Origin: DASQHW01 sp038238245
GTDB taxonomy: Bacteria; Actinomycetota; Acidimicrobiia; IMCC26256; PALSA-610
Direction: 5' to 3'
DNA length: 64,000 nt
Assembly (NCBI GenBank): GCA_038238245.1
Contig: JBBRXX010000006.1
Span: forward strand, 85,772-149,771
The translations under genes were made by a program, and so were the position numbers. The notes below the pieces were generated by a model that saw nothing but the letters and a program-made list of their open reading frames with translations, searched no databases and was not told the DNA's origin. Shown here piece after piece: positions 24,891-33,453 of the stretch. The stretch's first letter is position 1, and every line of letters starts with the position of its first letter.

Positions 24891-25592
24891 ATGTCTGCTC
24901 AGGATGCGCGCCAACATGACGATGAGATCTACAGCATGGACTCGTTGGTGGCGCGCGCCCGCGATGCGGCGCAGGACTGGCTTGGCCGCCTGGCGCCGCA
25001 GCCGCAGGACAGGTCCGGAGGTGCCCCGGTCGGCACCGTCGGCACGGGAGCTCACTCCATCGGGCTCGAGCACCCGAACTACGTCTCGGAGACCATCCCG
25101 ACCGTGGCGCGGGCGTTCATCTTCCTGGATCTGTGCGGGTTCACCAGCTTCACGGCGGCCCACGGCGAGGAAGCGGCGATCGACGAGCTGCGTACGTTCC
25201 GGGGCCTGACCCGCGAGATCGCGGCACGGCGCGGTGTCCGCGTGGACAAATGGCTCGGGGACGGTGCGATGATCGTCGGGGTCGACGTCGGGCCGACGAT
25301 CGCGGCGGCGGTCGAGATCGTCGCCCGCTGGACCAAGCAACCGCTGGCGCTCCGGGGCGGCTTCGCACACGGCAACGTGCTGATCCTCGACGGCGACGAC
25401 TACATCGGTCGCCCGATCAACCTGGCCGCTCGTCTCTGTGAGTCCGCAGGCCCGGGCGAGCTTCTCGCGATGGGTTACCCCGCTGAGACGCTCGCGTCGT
25501 GGATCGTCGTGAAAGACACCCGCAGCCTCACATTGCAGGGACTGGGGCGGGTACACGGCGTGCAGCGCCTCGGCATCGTCGCCGATCTGTGA
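24891..25592 (+). CDS. Class III adenylate/guanylate cyclase domain protein
   Basis: The 233-residue product carries one class III nucleotidyl cyclase catalytic domain. First metal aspartate: FIFLDLCGFTSFT. Substrate lysine and second aspartate region: RVDKWLGDGAMIV. Transition-state asparagine and arginine: GRPINLAARLCESAG. It is soluble, with no membrane helix, and has ~70 unassigned residues before the domain. It should act as a homodimer that makes cAMP, cGMP or possibly another cyclic nucleotide. Two proteins with cNMP-binding domains are encoded nearby (27077-29008 and 32913-33341), which are natural candidates for its readout. Confidence 0.88.
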   Translation: MSAQDARQHDDEIYSMDSLVARARDAAQDWLGRLAPQPQDRSGGAPVGTVGTGAHSIGLEHPNYVSETIPTVARAFIFLDLCGFTSFTAAHGEEAAIDELRTFRGLTREIAARRGVRVDKWLGDGAMIVGVDVGPTIAAAVEIVARWTKQPLALRGGFAHGNVLILDGDDYIGRPINLAARLCESAGPGELLAMGYPAETLASWIVVKDTRSLTLQGLGRVHGVQRLGIVADL

Positions 25593-25645
25593 CGTTTCGC
25601 GCCCGGTCCTGAGTAATTCTCCTCACCGCGAAACGCCGCGCATTG

Positions 25646-25675
25646 TTGCCGCCGGAACTGCGGCTTTCGTACGCT
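25646..25675 (+). promoter_or_regulatory. Promoter with leaderless start
   Basis: TTGCCG (25646-25651) lies 18 bases before TACGCT (25670-25675), and the ATG at 25682 follows after six bases. This decides for ATG 25682 over the earlier in-frame start at 25643, which lies upstream of the promoter. Confidence 0.5.
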
Positions 25676-25681
25676 GACCGC

Positions 25682-27070
25682 ATGGCGGCTGATTACCTCT
25701 CGACACTGGACGCGGCGCTCCTTTCCCTCGAGACCGAAGCGCAGCAGTTGAACATCCTCGCGGTGTTGATCATCGAGCCCGATCCAGACGTTGCTCGGGA
25801 GGACTACTACCGCGTCGCACGCGACCGCATCGAGAGCCGCTTGCCGCTGGTCTCTATGTTGTGCCGGCGGTTGCAGACACTTCCCGGGTTCTCCAATCCC
25901 GTATGGGAAGACGAACCGGATCTCGCAGTCGACACCCACCTGCATCAAGCACTCCTCGCGCCGCCGAAGGACCTCCGCGCGCTCGGTCGGATCGCGGGCG
26001 ACATTGCGTCGCATCCGTTGCGACGCGATCGCCCTCTGTGGGAGATGTGGCTCACCGACGAGTTGGAAGACGGGCGTATCGCGGTCATCTGCAAAGTGCA
26101 TCACGCGGTGCTCGACGGTTCGTCGGGCATCGGAAGCCTCGCGGGGTTCTTCGATCTGGAAGCGCATGCCCCGCCGGTCGTCGTCCCACCCCGCCCCGAG
26201 CCGCGCAGCCTGACGATTGGCGATCAGGCACGCGAGTCGATCCGGGGCAGCGTGCGATGGATGCGCGATTTCGCGCGGTCGGCACCTCGCGTCGCGAGCA
26301 TGCTCGTGCGAGCCGTGCAACGTGTCGGTGACGCCGACCTTGCCCTGCCCCTGACCGGGCCTCGTCTCGCGTTCAATCACGCGCTGACGCCGCGGCGCAC
26401 GGTCGAGTTCACTTCAGTGGAGCTCTCCCGTCTGAAGGCGATCCGGCAGGCGTACGGCGCGACGCTGAACGACTTGCTCATCGCGGTCTGTGCCGGTGCC
26501 TTGCGGCTGTACCTCATCGATCGCGACGAGCTGCCGGAACGTCCCCTGGTTGCCGCGATCCCGGTCTCCGAACGCACGCTCGATGATGCGATAGGCGGGA
26601 ACCGCTTCTCGACGATGTTCTACTCGATCCCCGTGCACATCGAAGACCCGGTGGAGCGCGTCGCGGCAACCACCCGTACCTCCACCGCCTCCAAGGACTT
26701 CTACGAACAGAGCGGCCACGAGTTGCTGCAGTCGCTTGCGTCGTTGCTCCCGCCGAAGACGATCAACCCCGCGATGCACGTGGTGTCGTCGCTTCGCCTT
26801 GCCGAGCGGGTCCCACCCGTCGCCAATCTGATGATCTCGAACGTGCGCGGCCCCGACTTCCCGCTCTGGATCGCCGGCGGGCGCGTCACGCAGATGTTGC
26901 CGATGGGGCCGCTCATCGAGGGCATGGGCCTCAACATCACCGTCGTCACCTACCTCGACACGGTCAGCTTCGGGTTCCAGGTGTGCCCGGATCTGCTGCC
27001 TGACGTCGCGAGGCTCGCGGGCTACGTCGACGATGCCGTCGCGGAGCTCGAGAAGGCCGCGACCGCGTAG
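25682..27070 (+). CDS. WS/DGAT-type wax ester synthase / diacylglycerol acyltransferase
   Basis: The 462-residue product has the family length and active-site motif HHxxxDG (KVHHAVLDGSSG). Other family blocks are PLWEMWL, GATLNDLLIAVCAGALR and LMISNVRGPDFPLW near the end. It joins an acyl-CoA to a fatty alcohol or diacylglycerol to make storage lipid at the membrane. The first residues MAADYLSTLDAALLSLE match the usual SPLDxxFL start only loosely. It is the first of three such genes within 14 kb. The gene converges with an NTE-type patatin gene, with six bases between stops. Confidence 0.9.
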   Translation: MAADYLSTLDAALLSLETEAQQLNILAVLIIEPDPDVAREDYYRVARDRIESRLPLVSMLCRRLQTLPGFSNPVWEDEPDLAVDTHLHQALLAPPKDLRALGRIAGDIASHPLRRDRPLWEMWLTDELEDGRIAVICKVHHAVLDGSSGIGSLAGFFDLEAHAPPVVVPPRPEPRSLTIGDQARESIRGSVRWMRDFARSAPRVASMLVRAVQRVGDADLALPLTGPRLAFNHALTPRRTVEFTSVELSRLKAIRQAYGATLNDLLIAVCAGALRLYLIDRDELPERPLVAAIPVSERTLDDAIGGNRFSTMFYSIPVHIEDPVERVAATTRTSTASKDFYEQSGHELLQSLASLLPPKTINPAMHVVSSLRLAERVPPVANLMISNVRGPDFPLWIAGGRVTQMLPMGPLIEGMGLNITVVTYLDTVSFGFQVCPDLLPDVARLAGYVDDAVAELEKAATA

Positions 27071-27076
27071 GCCGCG

Positions 27077-29008
27077 CTACACCCCCGCAAGTCGCTGCTC
27101 GTAGGCCTGTCGGATCGCGGGCAACGCCGCGTCGGCCGCCTTCGCGCCGCGTTCGACGATCGGGATCGCGGACGTGAAGTCGATCCACGTGAAGTCGGCG
27201 AGATCGACGTTGACGAGCACGTCGGCGGTCAGCGCCTTGAAGTTGCCGAGCTCGTACTGGATCGCGACGAGCGAATTCATGAGGATGTCGACGATGTGGG
27301 GCGCCGCCACCTTACGGTTGAGGTGCGCGAGCGGGTTCAGGCGGTTCAACGCCCCGAAGGCTCGCGACAGCGGGGTGCGAACGTCGCCGTTGAGCTTCGG
27401 CACGACGTTCACGGCCAGCACGATGTCCGCGCCCATGTCACGCGCCACGTCGGCGGGAACCGGGTCAACCATCGCACCGTCGACGAGCATCCGCCCGTCT
27501 CGTTCGGCGGGAGCAAACAGGAGCGGGATTGACGAGCTCGCCCGGAACGCGTCTTCGAGGCGCCCGGTGCCGATGGTGACGCCGAGTCCGGTCTGCACGT
27601 CGGTCGCCACCGCGACGAAGGGCAGCGTGAGATCCTCGAAGGTCTCGATCGGCAGCATGCCGGAGAACGTCTTGACGAGACGGCGACCGCTCATGAGTCC
27701 CAGACCGGAGAAGGACACGTCGAGCGCGCGCAATGCCGTCGGGAGGTTGCTCTGCTTACGGGCGATCTCGTGCATCGCCGCGCCGGTCATGCCTCCGGCG
27801 TAGCCGAGCCCGACGATCGATCCCATGCTCGTGCCCGCGACGAGGTCGACAGGGATGCCGGCTTCGTCGAGCACCTCGAGCACCCCGACGTGCGAGATGC
27901 CGAACGCGGCGCCACCGCCGAGCGCGATACCCACGGTCGCGCGCAGCGCTTTGCGCGCGAGTCGGTTGAGGGTGCGGGTCACGGGGAGCCACGCGTTGTC
28001 CTGCAAGAATGGGATCACCGCGTCGCCGCGCAAACCGGTGAGGGAAGCCTCGTGCGGCAAGATGAACGGTTCGCAGTGGTTCAGCGGAAGCGGACGGGAG
28101 CGCGGGTCGGCGCGATTGACCACCCGCAAGACGCGGCTGTGAGGCGCGGCAGCCACTTCCTTCCTGTCGAACCTGTAGGACACGGACACCGCGTCGTCAC
28201 ACGCCGATGCCGCGGCGGCGATCGTGCACGCGGGATGCGACGAGAAGTCGACGACGACGGCGCGGTACTCGTCGCCCATGGCGCCGAGCAACGTCGTCAG
28301 CTCGCGGCCGAGGAGCTCGGGATCGGCCGCGTCGGGCAGCGCGACGTCGAGCCGGTCGGGTGCACCGTTGCGGCGATGCTCGATGACCGACGCCGTCGAA
28401 CCACCGTTGGCGGTCAATGCGTCGAGCTGTTTTCCGACGTCACCCAGCGAGACGACGAGCACGCGCCCGTGCGTGAGCGATGCGACGATTGCCGCCAGCG
28501 CGTTCGCAACGAGGCTCGCGCCGGGCGTGCCGTCGTCTGCGACCACACCGATCGATGTCGACTTCCGGGCCGCGACACGAGCGCGCGTCGTCGCGACGAC
28601 TCGCCGGGCGAGAAGTTGCGAGACATAGGTGAGCGCTCGCGCGTCACCGCGCAAGAGCTCTTGAAAGTGAATTCCTGCGAGCACCAGCAGCCGGCACGGC
28701 CGCGAGCAACTCACCGCCGCGGATCGTGGCTCGTCGAGGAGCAATGCGATCTCGCCGAGGCATTCGCCCGGCCCGACGCGCGCCACGACCTCGGAGTCGT
28801 CGCTACCGCGCCACACCGAGAGCTCGCCGGACACGACCACGACGAATTCATCGCCGGGGTCGCCCGCATGCCACAGCACGTCGTCCTTGGCGTGTTCGCG
28901 CTCGGTGCAACGCGCCGCGACGGTCTCTATCTCCTTGGCATTGAACCCCGCAAAGAGCGGGAGCGACGCCAGCGCCCCCGCTCGGGCCGTGATGTCCATC
29001 ACGTGCAC
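27077..29008 (-). CDS. cNMP-binding domain / patatin phospholipase (NTE family)
   Basis: The 643-residue product has an N-terminal cyclic-nucleotide-binding barrel (LPLFAGFNAKEIETVAARC to GECLGEIALLLDEPRSAAV). A middle domain of ~200 residues resembles a P-loop-like fold without a clear Walker A. The C-terminal patatin domain has oxyanion loop GIALGGGAAFGISHVGVLE, nucleophile serine in AGTSMGSIVG and dyad aspartate in LVDGAMVDPVP. The layout is that of neuropathy-target-esterase-like proteins such as M. tuberculosis Rv2565. It is probably a lysophospholipase whose activity or location responds to a nucleotide. The start is ATG 29008 or 28999. A class III cyclase gene lies two genes away. Confidence 0.9.
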   Translation of the reverse strand: MHVMDITARAGALASLPLFAGFNAKEIETVAARCTEREHAKDDVLWHAGDPGDEFVVVVSGELSVWRGSDDSEVVARVGPGECLGEIALLLDEPRSAAVSCSRPCRLLVLAGIHFQELLRGDARALTYVSQLLARRVVATTRARVAARKSTSIGVVADDGTPGASLVANALAAIVASLTHGRVLVVSLGDVGKQLDALTANGGSTASVIEHRRNGAPDRLDVALPDAADPELLGRELTTLLGAMGDEYRAVVVDFSSHPACTIAAAASACDDAVSVSYRFDRKEVAAAPHSRVLRVVNRADPRSRPLPLNHCEPFILPHEASLTGLRGDAVIPFLQDNAWLPVTRTLNRLARKALRATVGIALGGGAAFGISHVGVLEVLDEAGIPVDLVAGTSMGSIVGLGYAGGMTGAAMHEIARKQSNLPTALRALDVSFSGLGLMSGRRLVKTFSGMLPIETFEDLTLPFVAVATDVQTGLGVTIGTGRLEDAFRASSSIPLLFAPAERDGRMLVDGAMVDPVPADVARDMGADIVLAVNVVPKLNGDVRTPLSRAFGALNRLNPLAHLNRKVAAPHIVDILMNSLVAIQYELGNFKALTADVLVNVDLADFTWIDFTSAIPIVERGAKAADAALPAIRQAYEQRLAGV

Positions 29009-29147
29009 CTCTCCGCCGCCGCCTCTCGTACGGCGCCGACGCTAACGAATTGCCGCCTCTGTCTGCCAGTACCAACCCACGCTTTGCGTGCCGCGAACCG
29101 CGGGGCACAGACTGGCGCCTGTTCGCTCGCGGGGGTGAGGGCTCGTC

Positions 29148-30527
29148 ATGACCGAGGTGCACGCGGCGAACCGCCGGCTGAGCCCGACCGACACGCTGTT
29201 GTTGCGGCTCGAGCGCTCACCGATGCTTCGCTCCACGATCGTGCAGGTCGCGCTCTTGGAACATGCGCCCGATCACGATCGCTTTCGCGCGAAGGTGCTC
29301 GCCGGTGTGGCCCGCGTCCCCCGCCTCAATCAGGTGCCCGTACGCCCTCCGGTGCCCGGCGCCGCGCCGGTCTGGCGCACCACTCCGGACTTCGACATCG
29401 ACTATCACGTGCAGTACACGCGATTGCGTGAGCCGGCCGGGATGCGGCAGCTGCTCGACTACGCGTCGCACCTCGCGATGCGTCCCTTCGATCCCGCCCG
29501 ACCGCTGTGGGAATCCCACATCGTCGAGGGACTCGTGGACGGTCGCGCGGCCGCAATCCAAAAGATCCATCACTCGCTCGGTGACGGGATCGGTTTGCTC
29601 GACATCGCGCTGACCTTCCTCGACTTCGAGCGTGATCCACCGGTGCGGTCCACGGCACCGCCCGCGCCGGCCGAGGACGCCGCCTCCGCGCTCGAGTTAC
29701 TCACTGCGGGATTGCGCGCGGACGCGGACGCGCTCGCGCACCTCGTCCGATCGGCGCCCGCGGCGGCGGTCCGCGCCGGACGTCACCCGGTCGACGCGGT
29801 CACCTCGCTCGCCGGCGTGGCGCGCTCGCTCGCGCGCGTCGCTTCACCCGGCGGCGGTCCCTTGAGCCCGTTGATGCAGGGCCGTTCGCTCACGACACGC
29901 TTCGACGCGCTCGTGTTCCCGATCGACGAGATGAAGGCCGCCGCCCGTCGCGTGGGCGCGAAGCTCAACACCGCGTTCATGGCCGGCGTCGCCGGCGGCA
30001 TGGCGCGCTATCACGTTCGTCACGGCGTCATCGTTCCTGCCTTGCGCGTTGCGATGCCGATCAGCACGCGCGGTGCGGGCGATGGCCTCGGGAATCATTT
30101 CGCGCCCGCTCGGTTCCGGCTTCCGATCGACGTCGACGATCCGATCGCGCGCATGGAGCTCGTTCGCGATCTCACCTCGGCCCAGCGCGGTGAGCACGCG
30201 CTTCCGTTCGCGAGTCCGATTGCGAGGTTGCTCAACGCGGTTCCGAGCGCGTTCGTCGTACCCGTCGTCTCGCACGTGATGCGCGGCATCGACGTCGTGA
30301 CGAGCAACGTGCCGGGCAGTCCGATTCCCGTCTACATCGCGGGCGCGCGTTCGTTGCAGAACTTCGGCTATTCGCCGCGGGCGGGCGCGGCCGTGAACGT
30401 CACGATGATCTCGCACATGGACGAGCTGCACGTCGGCATCAGCAGCGACCCAGCCGCCGTCCCGGACCCCGACACACTTGTCTCCTGCCTCCAGGACGCG
30501 TTCGACGAGCTCCGAAAGATCGCCTGA
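29148..30527 (+). CDS. WS/DGAT-type acyltransferase, second copy
   Basis: The 459-residue product contains the catalytic HHxxxDG motif as KIHHSLGDGIGL, PLWESHIVEGL before it, and TSNVPGSPIPVYIAGARS near the end. It opens RLSPTDTLLLRLERSPMLRS, a family-like start. GTGAGGG precedes the ATG. It is divergent from the NTE-type patatin gene, with 139 bases between starts, and convergent with an MMPL transporter. The alanine-rich insert at ~165-240 is longer than in the other two copies. Substrate preference is not visible. Confidence 0.88.
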   Translation: MTEVHAANRRLSPTDTLLLRLERSPMLRSTIVQVALLEHAPDHDRFRAKVLAGVARVPRLNQVPVRPPVPGAAPVWRTTPDFDIDYHVQYTRLREPAGMRQLLDYASHLAMRPFDPARPLWESHIVEGLVDGRAAAIQKIHHSLGDGIGLLDIALTFLDFERDPPVRSTAPPAPAEDAASALELLTAGLRADADALAHLVRSAPAAAVRAGRHPVDAVTSLAGVARSLARVASPGGGPLSPLMQGRSLTTRFDALVFPIDEMKAAARRVGAKLNTAFMAGVAGGMARYHVRHGVIVPALRVAMPISTRGAGDGLGNHFAPARFRLPIDVDDPIARMELVRDLTSAQRGEHALPFASPIARLLNAVPSAFVVPVVSHVMRGIDVVTSNVPGSPIPVYIAGARSLQNFGYSPRAGAAVNVTMISHMDELHVGISSDPAAVPDPDTLVSCLQDAFDELRKIA

Positions 30528-30549
30528 TACCGATGTACGGCCATCGGGA

Positions 30550-32808
30550 CTAGACGCTGGATTCGAACTGCCGGTCCAGCAACGCGATCGGTTCGTTCTC
30601 CCAGATGCCGAACCGCAGGTGCCACCGGCGCAACCACTTCGGTGACCACCAGTTGAGGCGGCCCGCGAGCCGCATGAACGCGGGCACGAGCGTGGCGCGG
30701 ATCAGGAACGCGTCGACGATCACCGCCAGGGCCAAGCCGATGCCGAACGCCTTGAGAAGCGCCACCTGTGAGGTGGCGATCCCGGCGAACACGATCGTCA
30801 GGAGGAGCGCCGCCGCGGTGACGATGCGTCCGGTCTTCGCGAGGCCGATGGCGACCGCATGCTCGTTGTCGTGCTCGAGGTCGTACTCCTCCTTGATGCG
30901 CGAGAGCAGGAAGACCTCGTAGTCCATCGAGAGCCCGAACGCGATACAGAACATCAGGATCGGGGTGAACACGTCGATGGTGCCCGTCGGTGTGAAGCCG
31001 AGCAGGTCCGAGAGGTGGCCGTCCTGGAAGATCCATACGGTTGCACCGAATGTCGCGGTCAAGCTGAGCATGTTCAACACGAGCGCCTTCACGGGCACCA
31101 AGATGCTGCCGGTCATCATGAACAACAAGACGAACGTTGCGAGCGCGATGAAGCCGATCGCGATCGGGAGCCGGGAGATGACCGCGTGCTTCGTGTCGAC
31201 GAGCTGCGCGGAGAGCCCGGCAACCTCGACCTTCTTGAACGGCGTGGGAACGGCGCGGACGTCCTTCACCAGCTTCTCGCCTTCGGGCGAGAAGGGCTCG
31301 ACGTTCGGGACGACCGAGAGATACGTGCCGGAAACGCCCGGCCGCGCGACGAAGCGCTTCGCGAGCTCGGGGAGCACTTGCGGGGCCACGAAGGGCGGGA
31401 CGCGCTTGCCGTCGCCGACGACGTCGCCGTAGTAGCCGGTCACGCCGTCGACGCGCACCACTCCTTTGAGGTTCGAGAGATCCTTCGCGAACTTGTCGAT
31501 CGCGGCCTTGTCCTTCACCACGTCGACGTTCGGGATCCGTACCTGCAATGCGTCGGCTTCACGACTTGCGAAGTTGTGTCGCACTGCGTCGGTCGCGGCC
31601 CGGCTCGTCATGCTCTTGGGCCCGACCCGGTCATCCGGGAGGCCGACGTCCACGTGGAAGAACGGGATCGCGAGCAGGATCAGCACGAGGCTCACCGCAA
31701 GCGCATACGGCACGGGATGGCGCATCACGCGGTCGGCTTGATGGCGCCAGAAGCCGCCGTCGGTCGCGTCCCGCACCTTGAAAATACGGCCCTTCTCGAT
31801 GCGCGGCCCGAGCACGGCGAGCACCGAGGGCAACACGACGATCGACGAGAACGCGGCGAGCGCGACGACCGCGACGCCGGCGTACGAGAACGACCGGAGG
31901 TACGGCATGGGAAAGATCGCGAGCACCGCAAGGGAAATCGCGACGGTGCCCGCGCTGAACGCCACCGTGCGGCCGGCGGTCTGCATCGACCTCCCTACCG
32001 CGACGGGAGGGGAGACGCCGCGGCCGAGCTCCTCCCGGTAGCGGGACACGACGAAGAGGCTGTAGTCGATCGCGAGGCCGAGGCCCATGCCCGTGGTGAG
32101 ATTCAGCGAGAAGACCGAGACGTCGGTGAATTGCGCGAGTGCTTTGAGAACCACGAAGGTGCCGAGGACGGCGAGGATGCCGACGGCCAACGGCAATCCC
32201 GCCGCGACCAGGCTGCCGAACACGACGACCAGCGCGACGAACGTCAACGGCGCGGTGAGCAGGTCGGCGCGGGCGAGGTCCTTCTCGGCCTGGTCGGAGA
32301 TCTGGCGGGTGACCTCCACCTCGCCGGTCACGTCGGTGGAGATGACGCTGTTGTCGACGTTGTAAAGAGGCGACAGCTTGCCCGACGTCTTGAGCTTCTG
32401 GTCGTCGGTACCCACCAGCGTCGCGAAGATCAGCGCCTGTCGCGAGTCACGACTCCGCAGCTGCCGAACATTGCTCAGACTCCAATACGACGACGACGTG
32501 AGCACGCCCGGCTCGCGACGGAGCCGCGCGGTCAGGTCCTTTCCGGCGGCCTGCACCGCCGCGTCGTCAACGCTCTTGCCATTCTTGGTGGTGACGACGA
32601 TCGCGAAGTCCGACTGCGCCGAGAGCGGGAAGTCCCGGATGATGGCTTGCTTGGCGAGCGTCGATTCCGCGCCGGGATCGAAGAAACCGCCGGCAGCGAG
32701 CTCGTCGTGCACGTTGGCGCCGTATGCCGCAGCGGCCGGAAGGGCGATCAGCGCCACCGCGATGACCCACCAGCGCCGCCGGACCACGAAGATCGCCAGA
32801 CGCCGCAC
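30550..32808 (-). CDS. MMPL/RND-family membrane transporter
   Basis: The 752-residue product has two repeats of RND type. Each has one N-terminal helix, a large external loop, and a block of five or six helices. Family signatures are LTTGMGLGLAIDYSLFVVSRYREEL and FCIAFGLSMDYEVFLLSRIKEEY, with the proton-relay aspartates. MMPL proteins export lipids or other hydrophobic compounds to the envelope. The GTG at 32808 is chosen because a G-rich ribosome site lies directly upstream. An earlier ATG at 32922 would overlap the divergent gene. The neighbours are lipid-acyl genes, which fits lipid export. Confidence 0.9.
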   Translation of the reverse strand: MRRLAIFVVRRRWWVIAVALIALPAAAAYGANVHDELAAGGFFDPGAESTLAKQAIIRDFPLSAQSDFAIVVTTKNGKSVDDAAVQAAGKDLTARLRREPGVLTSSSYWSLSNVRQLRSRDSRQALIFATLVGTDDQKLKTSGKLSPLYNVDNSVISTDVTGEVEVTRQISDQAEKDLARADLLTAPLTFVALVVVFGSLVAAGLPLAVGILAVLGTFVVLKALAQFTDVSVFSLNLTTGMGLGLAIDYSLFVVSRYREELGRGVSPPVAVGRSMQTAGRTVAFSAGTVAISLAVLAIFPMPYLRSFSYAGVAVVALAAFSSIVVLPSVLAVLGPRIEKGRIFKVRDATDGGFWRHQADRVMRHPVPYALAVSLVLILLAIPFFHVDVGLPDDRVGPKSMTSRAATDAVRHNFASREADALQVRIPNVDVVKDKAAIDKFAKDLSNLKGVVRVDGVTGYYGDVVGDGKRVPPFVAPQVLPELAKRFVARPGVSGTYLSVVPNVEPFSPEGEKLVKDVRAVPTPFKKVEVAGLSAQLVDTKHAVISRLPIAIGFIALATFVLLFMMTGSILVPVKALVLNMLSLTATFGATVWIFQDGHLSDLLGFTPTGTIDVFTPILMFCIAFGLSMDYEVFLLSRIKEEYDLEHDNEHAVAIGLAKTGRIVTAAALLLTIVFAGIATSQVALLKAFGIGLALAVIVDAFLIRATLVPAFMRLAGRLNWWSPKWLRRWHLRFGIWENEPIALLDRQFESSV

Positions 32809-32912
32809 GTTCCCCCCCGTTTGTGTGTCGACCCGCCCGCGCCAGTCATGCAAGAGTGTTGCGCGGCGGATCGTAAACGCCGAAGGCCGTAGGGCGCACG
32901 CGGGGAGCCGAC

Positions 32913-33341
32913 ATGGGAGCAAAGCGAGAGCTGACGGAGCTGCTGGAGGACGTCAAGCTCTTCTCGCGATGCACGACACGCCAACGTCGAACCATCGCGC
33001 GCCACGCCCAGATCGCCGAGCTTCCCGCGGGCGTCGATCTCGTGAGGGAAGGCGAGCCCGGCGACGCATTGTTCGTGATCCTCGAAGGAAACGCGGTCGT
33101 GCAGAGCGGCGGCGAAGAGCTCAATCGGGTGGGTCCCGGCGCCTACTTCGGCGAGCTCGCGATTCTCGACGGTGAACCGCGCAGCGCGACGGTCGTCGCC
33201 GAGACCGACGTAAAGGTTGCCGTGATCGGCATTCGCATGTTCCGCACGTTGCTGCGCGAGTTCTCCGACCTCGCCGAGCAAATGCTGATCGCCCTTGCCG
33301 GAGAGTTGCGCGAGGCGCGGCGCGTTACCGCGCACAGCTGA
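32913..33341 (+). CDS. Stand-alone cNMP-binding domain protein
   Basis: The 142-residue product is one Crp-type nucleotide-binding barrel: LVREGEPGDALFVILEGNAV, then AYFGELAILDGEPRSATVVA with the GE and RSAT of the phosphate cassette. There is no effector domain, though the basic N-terminal helix could make contacts. GGGGAGCC precedes the ATG. It lies 112 bases upstream of the TIR giant on the same strand and may be the first gene of a four-gene run (cNMP, TIR, WS/DGAT, caspase-TIR). Confidence 0.85.
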   Translation: MGAKRELTELLEDVKLFSRCTTRQRRTIARHAQIAELPAGVDLVREGEPGDALFVILEGNAVVQSGGEELNRVGPGAYFGELAILDGEPRSATVVAETDVKVAVIGIRMFRTLLREFSDLAEQMLIALAGELREARRVTAHS

Positions 33342-33453
33342 GCCAATCGCTCCCAGGTAATAGCAGGGAACAGGCATCGCGACCATTTCCAGCATTGCGA
33401 TGTGGGCCTGACGCCTGGCAAGCTCGACCGATCGCGGGTTCTGGGGGGGAGCC

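Noticed and set aside
30859..32892. Long plus-strand frame (677 residues) opposite the MMPL gene
   Set aside because: Same reason: antisense of a clear transporter gene in high-GC DNA.
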